Shown here: piece by piece, positions 60,314-64,000 of the stretch | Layout: each line of letters begins with the position of its first letter | Numbering within the stretch: the stretch's first letter is position 1 | Assembly (NCBI RefSeq): GCF_000959365.1 | Contig: NZ_CP009556.1 | Location: 2,542,001 to 2,606,000, forward strand | Length of the DNA stretch: 64,000 nt | Reading direction: 5' to 3' | From: Burkholderia oklahomensis C6786 | GTDB taxonomy: Bacteria > Pseudomonadota > Gammaproteobacteria > Burkholderiales > Burkholderiaceae | Program-made: the position numbers and the translations under genes | Notes under the pieces: generated by a model | What the model was told of the DNA's origin: nothing | Databases searched by the model: none | What the model saw: only the letters and a program-made list of their open reading frames with translations

Positions 60314-61138
60314 TCATCCTCGCAAACGTCGCGCGGCAAGATAGGCGAGCTGCGCGCGATTGCGCGCGTTGAAGCGTTTTTCGAGCGTGCGGATCTGCGC
60401 GCCGACGCGATGCAGCGACGTGCTGAGCGCGTTCGCGATTTCCTGATCGGACAGGCCGTGCACGAGCCGCTCGAGCACCGCCGCTTCGTCGTCCCGGAGC
60501 ACGAACGCGCGCGCGCCGCCGACGCGCGCGTCGAGGTACGGCTGCGCGGCGCGATGCACGTCGAGGCCGAGTGCGAGCGCGCAGCCGATCACGCGATCGT
60601 CGAGCCATGCGTCGTGCGCCTCCGACGCGAGGCTCACGGCGACGCGCAGATCGAGATGCGGCACCGGCCAGCAGAAGATCACGCCGCTGTGCATTGCATG
60701 CGCACGCAACGAATTCACGAGCGCGAGCATGCACCGCTCGCCGGTGCGGCGCGCATGCGCATCGAGCTCGTCGATCCGCCATGCGATCGGCGACACGCCC
60801 TGCCGCCATTCGGCGAAACGCGGGTCGGCTTCGAACAATCGGCCTTCGATGTATGCACGCACGAACGACACGGGTGCGAAATCTCGCAACAGATACGCGG
60901 CGAGCATCTGCTGACCGATCAGCTCGAATGCGCCGTAGCAGAGCGTCGTGAAGCCGGCCGCGCGCAAGCGCGCGTCGTACTCCGCGACGTCGAACGCCGC
61001 GCGACGCGGCCAATCGTGCGACGCGGCGAACGACGATACGGAAGGAGATGGATCGCGCGGCGCGAATTCGCCGCGCGGCGTGACGAGATCGGCATGCGAG
61101 AACCATTCGATGCGCGGCGCACTGTCAGCAATTGTCAT
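60314..61138 (-). CDS. LuxR-family regulator with autoinducer-binding-like domain (solo 1)
   Basis: A 274-residue regulator. The N-terminal part resembles the autoinducer-binding domain: GFTTLCYGAFEL, ADPRFAEWRQGVSPIAWRID (the Asp-Pro and Trp that contact AHLs in TraR/LasR-type proteins) and HSGVIFCWPVP. The C-terminal GerE-type helix-turn-helix is AVLERLVHGLSDQEIANALSTSLHRVGAQIRTLEKRF, ending AQLAYLAARR. No luxI synthase is in the window, so this is a LuxR solo. It is transcribed towards asnB and divergent from a second LuxR solo. Start ATG 61138 is chosen; ribosome site weak. Its ligand may be an AHL or another small molecule. Confidence 0.87.
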   Translation of the reverse strand: MTIADSAPRIEWFSHADLVTPRGEFAPRDPSPSVSSFAASHDWPRRAAFDVAEYDARLRAAGFTTLCYGAFELIGQQMLAAYLLRDFAPVSFVRAYIEGRLFEADPRFAEWRQGVSPIAWRIDELDAHARRTGERCMLALVNSLRAHAMHSGVIFCWPVPHLDLRVAVSLASEAHDAWLDDRVIGCALALGLDVHRAAQPYLDARVGGARAFVLRDDEAAVLERLVHGLSDQEIANALSTSLHRVGAQIRTLEKRFNARNRAQLAYLAARRLRG

Positions 61139-61545
61139 GGGGAAGCCGGCTTCTTGTGTTCGTGATGCTGTTGCGCAGGAACCCCGACAGGCAAATGGTC
61201 TTTGATTCGCGCTTTCGTATCGCTGCCGAGCGCGGTTAGTATTACGAGATATTACGCGCAAGCGCGCCGCTTTGTACAATGCCTTCGCCCCTGACAGGGG
61301 CGCGCCGCGTGTCGTCTCGATGTCGGTCGCAGACATGCGTGGCGGCGACGTGCACATCGGCGACACGCACATTGGAGGCGCCTGTGTTGCGGATGTGCAT
61401 GTCGCGGACGCGCACGTCGCGAACGCGCACGTCGCAAGCACGCACGCCGCGCACGCGCTCGCCGCAAGCATGCGCGTTGCGATCGCACAGCGCGTCCGGC
61501 CGCTCGGTCGGACGGCATCGAATTTCCGCCGCGAGGTTTTTCGTC
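61139..61545. other. Divergent intergenic region between the two LuxR solos
   Basis: 407 bp. It contains a TATTACG direct repeat at 61240-61246 and 61250-61256, the palindrome TTGTACAA at 61272-61279, and a 15 bp degenerate tandem repeat (61323-61487). No canonical lux box was found. Both regulator promoters must lie here. Confidence 0.5.
61323..61487. repeat. 15 bp degenerate tandem repeat, 11 units
   Basis: Eleven contiguous 15-mers with approximate consensus CACGTCGCGGACGCG. In one plus-strand frame they spell pentapeptides of the type V-A-D-x-H (VADMR, GGDVH, VADVH, VADAH, VANAH and so on). In that frame many differences are at third codon positions (GTC/GTT, GCG/GCA, GAC/GAT, CAC/CAT). 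The frame has an ATG at 61320 but no stop before it runs into luxR solo 2 in a different frame, so no gene is called. Confidence 0.8.
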
Positions 61546-62442
61546 ATGTCGGACATTGCAGTGCAGGAAGACGCCGCCGTCGCGGACGTCGCGCGCCTCC
61601 GCCCCGTGTCGCGCTCGAATCCGGACGGCGCGACGCGCGAAGCGCAGACGATCGACGTCGTCTGGTGCGGCCACGCGAGACGCGCGGCCGATGCCGAGCC
61701 GCGCTTCGCGCCGCGCCTGGGCGTCGCGGAGATGCTCGCGAGCGCGCGCGGCACCGCCGAATGCGGCCGCATCGCGACGAGCCTGTTGCGGCTGATGGGC
61801 TTCGCGACGTTCGCCTATTTCGCGATCGAGTTCTCGCGCGACGACGCCGAATGCCTGTATCTGCACGAAGCGTTCACGCCCGCCGCGTATCGCGGCGATT
61901 ACGTGCGACGCCGCCATCACGACGTCGATCCGCGGATGCTCGGCACGCGCGCGTCGAGCATGCCCGTCGTCTGGGACCTGCGGCAGCTCGCGCGGGACCA
62001 CGCGTCGCGCGGCTCGGATGCGCTCGACGGCTTTCTGCGCGTGATGCACGACGACGACATGTGCAGCGGCGTGATGTATTCGATGCCCGTGCCGGGCACG
62101 CGGATGCATGCGTTCGCGAGCTACACCGCGCCGCGCCGCTCGCGCGACTGGATCTCGTCCGCGACGCTCGAGCAGGTGTTGTCGCTCGGCTTGTCGGTGC
62201 ATCGGTTCGCTGCGCCGCAACTGATCGCGTCGTCGCGCGAGCGCGCGGCCGAGCGCCTCACGCCGTTCGAGCGCGAACTGCTCGTCGGCATCGCGGAAGG
62301 CGCGTCCGACAAGGAAATCGGCCGGCGGCTCGATACCAGCGCGCACAACGTCGACTACCATCTGCGCAAGCTGCGCAAACGCTTCGGCGTCGCGAACCGG
62401 ATTCAGTTGACTTATTTCGCGTCGGCGCGCGGATTGATCTGA
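61546..62442 (+). CDS. LuxR-family regulator with autoinducer-binding-like domain (solo 2)
   Basis: A 298-residue LuxR-type regulator, divergent relative of solo 1. The autoinducer-binding domain is well marked: GFATFAYFAIEF, YVRRRHHDVDPRML, SSMPVVWDLRQLA (Asp-Pro and Trp conserved) and CSGVMYSMPVPGTRMHAFAS. The helix-turn-helix is LTPFERELLVGIAEGASDKEIGRRLDTSAHNVDYHLRKLRKRFGV-type, here ASDKEIGRRLDTSAHNVDYH. ATG 61546 follows GAGG. An N-terminal extension in frame through the 15 bp repeat is Arg/Thr-rich and was rejected. With no synthase present it is another solo, possibly responding to AHLs made elsewhere in the genome. Confidence 0.9.
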   Translation: MSDIAVQEDAAVADVARLRPVSRSNPDGATREAQTIDVVWCGHARRAADAEPRFAPRLGVAEMLASARGTAECGRIATSLLRLMGFATFAYFAIEFSRDDAECLYLHEAFTPAAYRGDYVRRRHHDVDPRMLGTRASSMPVVWDLRQLARDHASRGSDALDGFLRVMHDDDMCSGVMYSMPVPGTRMHAFASYTAPRRSRDWISSATLEQVLSLGLSVHRFAAPQLIASSRERAAERLTPFERELLVGIAEGASDKEIGRRLDTSAHNVDYHLRKLRKRFGVANRIQLTYFASARGLI

Positions 62443-62749
62443 TGCGCGGGTTGGCGCATGTTTGCGCGAGGCGTCACGCTGCGCCGCGTCGTCGCGATGG
62501 TCTCGATGAATCGGCGACGGTCGAAGGCCGAACGGCGATCGCGAACGCAAAGCGCCGCTCCCGTTCGATGGCGACGCGACGCCCATGTCGCCGCAATCGT
62601 ACCGTGCGAGCGCGCGCCGCACGAGGTGAACAACCGTCAACAACCGTCACCAGCGGCAGCCGGATATCGGCCGCAATCGTTGCACACGCAACCAACGGGC
62701 GGGCGCGAGCCGGCCGCTGCCGCTCGCGCCCGCCCTGCCCGAGTGCGCG
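62443..62749. other. Intergenic region between luxR solo 2 and trehalase
   Basis: 307 bp between convergent genes. Except for the hairpin at 62697-62735 and a CAACCGTCA direct repeat (about 62630-62648), nothing is recognised. Confidence 0.45.
62697..62735 (-). terminator. Terminator-like hairpin of the trehalase gene
   Basis: A perfect 13 bp inverted repeat, GGGCGGGCGCGAG (62697-62709) and CTCGCGCCCGCCC (62723-62735), with a 13 nt GC-rich loop. It begins 15 bp beyond the trehalase stop codon. On the minus strand it is followed by GTTGGTTG rather than a T-run. Confidence 0.65.
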
Positions 62750-64000
62750 TCAGCCGCCGTACAGATCGAGCAGCTTGAGCGTCACGCCGTTGGTCCAGCC
62801 GAAGCCGTCCTGCAGCGGATACTCGCCGCCGCCACCGCCGCCCGTGCCCGTTCCTTCGACGATGTACTTCTCGACGAGCTTGCCCTGCGCCGCGTACACG
62901 CCCTTCACGTCGGCGAGGAAACGCGTGCCGATGTCGTTCGCGAGCGCCTTCTCGCCGTATTGCTGCAGCCCGACGAGCGCGATCCAGTGCAGCGGCGCCC
63001 AGCCGTTGGGTGCGTCCCACTGCTGCGTCGTGTCGTAGGCGGTCGTCGCGAGCCCGCCCGGCTTGAGCAGCGTCTTCTGCACGTTCTTCGCGGTCTGCTT
63101 CGCGCGCTCGGGCCATGCGACGCCCACGAACAGCGGATACAGCGCCGCCGCCGACAGGTTCTCGCGCGGCTTGCCGAGCTTCCAGTCATAGTCGCCGTAG
63201 TAGCCGTTGCGGTTCCACAGATAGCGGTTGATCGCGACCGCGCGCTTGCCGGCGCGGCCGGCGAACTCGGCGACGCATGCGAAATCGCGCGTCGCCGCGC
63301 AGCCCTTCACGATCGTCGTCTCGAGATGGAACATCAGGCTGTTCAGGTCGACGGGCACGATCGCGGTCGTGCGGATCGTCGCGAGCGTGCGGTTGTCGCC
63401 GAACCAGCGCGAGCTGAAGTCCCAGCCGCTCTCGGCCGCCGCGCGCAAATCGCGCCAGACTTCGGCCGACGGCCGGCCGCTCGCCTGCTGCGCGGTCTTG
63501 ACGTCCTCGAGATACGACTCGTCGCGCGGCGTGTCGCTCGCGTCCCAGTAGCGGTTCAGCACCGCGCCGTCCGGCATCGCGACGACGTTGCGCGTCGCCG
63601 AGCCGCGCGGCGCCGTACGCTCGCCCTGCATCCAGTATGCGTACTCCTTGCGCAGCGCGGGCAGGTACTTCTGATAGACGCGATTGCCCTCGACCTTCGC
63701 CGCGAGCGTCACCATGTACGCGAAGAACGGCGGCTGCGAGCGGCTCACGTAATAGCTGCGGTTGCCGTTCGGCACGTGGCCGACGGTGTCGATCAGGTAT
63801 GCGAAGTTGTCGAGCATGTCGTCGACGAGATCTTCGCGGCCCGCCTCCTGCAAGCCGAGCATCGTGAAATACGTATCCCAGTAGTAGCCCTCGCGGAAAC
63901 GACCGCCCGGCACCACGTACGGTTTTGGCAGCGGAATCAGCGAGCTGTACGGCGGCACGGTCGTCGTCGTGCGCGTGAGCTTCGGCCACAGCCAGTCGAT
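62750..64000 (-). CDS. treA: Periplasmic alpha,alpha-trehalase TreA (5' end beyond window)
   Basis: The C-terminal 416 residues of a glycoside hydrolase family 37 trehalase, which splits trehalose to two glucose, usually in the periplasm. The right edge of the window cuts the gene; reading starts [10 protein letters not shown]. Both family signatures are present: [20 protein letters not shown] and [13 protein letters not shown]. The catalytic Asp lies in [10 protein letters not shown] and the catalytic Glu near [20 protein letters not shown], the Gly-rich lid. The frame is open to the last base, so the start, leader and any upstream partner are not visible. The gene ends with DLYGG and a strong hairpin follows. 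Confidence 0.95.
   Translation of the reverse strand: MDWLWPKLTRTTTTVPPYSSLIPLPKPYVVPGGRFREGYYWDTYFTMLGLQEAGREDLVDDMLDNFAYLIDTVGHVPNGNRSYYVSRSQPPFFAYMVTLAAKVEGNRVYQKYLPALRKEYAYWMQGERTAPRGSATRNVVAMPDGAVLNRYWDASDTPRDESYLEDVKTAQQASGRPSAEVWRDLRAAAESGWDFSSRWFGDNRTLATIRTTAIVPVDLNSLMFHLETTIVKGCAATRDFACVAEFAGRAGKRAVAINRYLWNRNGYYGDYDWKLGKPRENLSAAALYPLFVGVAWPERAKQTAKNVQKTLLKPGGLATTAYDTTQQWDAPNGWAPLHWIALVGLQQYGEKALANDIGTRFLADVKGVYAAQGKLVEKYIVEGTGTGGGGGGEYPLQDGFGWTNGVTLKLLDLYGG

Noticed and set aside
61139..61545. Canonical lux box between the two LuxR genes
   Set aside because: No CTGT-N10-ACAG type palindrome of about 20 bp was found; TTGTACAA alone is too short to claim.
61272..63038. Long plus-strand frame through the 15 bp repeat and across luxR solo 2
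   Set aside because: After the repeat it is an arginine-rich shadow of the LuxR gene in another frame, with no conserved domain.

Overview
The window is 64 kb of very GC-rich bacterial DNA. Its base composition, codon use and gene repertoire (paired OmpC-like porins, SsuD/SfnB sulfur enzymes, HpaGEDFHI, EgtB/EgtD, many two-component and LuxR regulators, short tandem-repeat tracts) point to Burkholderia, most likely the pseudomallei/thailandensis group and probably the smaller, accessory-rich chromosome. The genus is a confident inference from the proteins; the species and replicon are guesses. I saw no rRNA or tRNA gene, insertion sequence, prophage or CRISPR array. Layout. 1-3000: the tail of an unknown gene, then ergothioneine genes egtD and egtB and a DUF427 gene, all on the minus strand. 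3484-7917: alanine racemase, an ECHDC3-like crotonase lacking both catalytic glutamates, a small secreted protein and a porin with a clear terminator and a palindrome-rich upstream region. 8771-22446: a large organosulfur block containing a four-domain rhodanese, cysteine dioxygenase, a LysR regulator, a flavin acyl-CoA-dehydrogenase-like enzyme, an SsuD-like monooxygenase, a class II aldolase, a complete SsuABC-type transporter with a second binding protein, and a MOSC protein. 22989-25129: a TctDE-like two-component pair. 25254-29660: an exporter and a flavoprotein with overlapping ends, divergent from a MocR regulator. 29867-33884: an FbpABC-type ABC importer, followed by a second porin. 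35406-37570: an MDR oxidoreductase divergent from an AraC regulator. 37564-44138: the homoprotocatechuate meta-cleavage operon hpaG1-G2-E-D-F-H-I with divergent hpaR. 44161-48397: an SDR and a MipA/OmpV outer-membrane protein divergent from an RstAB-like two-component pair. 48625-51596: a second sulfur module (NtaA-type monooxygenase, SfnB-like flavoenzyme and an internally deleted SfnB copy). 52001-57209: a small hypothetical, an NTF2-like protein, an AraC regulator and a molybdenum hydroxylase pair (IorAB). 57623-62442: a receiver-less OmpR-type regulator, an AsnB-type amidotransferase and two divergent LuxR solos. 62750-64000: a periplasmic trehalase cut by the window edge. Working picture. 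The window is dominated by scavenging and catabolism with local regulators: two organosulfur desulfurisation modules, aromatic degradation, a molybdenum hydroxylase and metal or organic-ion import, most with their own LysR, AraC, MarR, MocR or two-component regulator. Both AraC-type genes have near-identical direct repeats exactly 21 bp apart upstream, which look like their operators. Several promoter regions carry palindromes, and at least eight short tandem repeats (7, 9, 10, 12, 13, 14, 15 and 17 bp units) are scattered through the window, as is common in this genus. The most intriguing stretch is 57210-62442, where two AHL-receptor-like regulators without a synthase, a DNA-binding-domain-only regulator with a phased site array, and a glutamine amidotransferase sit together.
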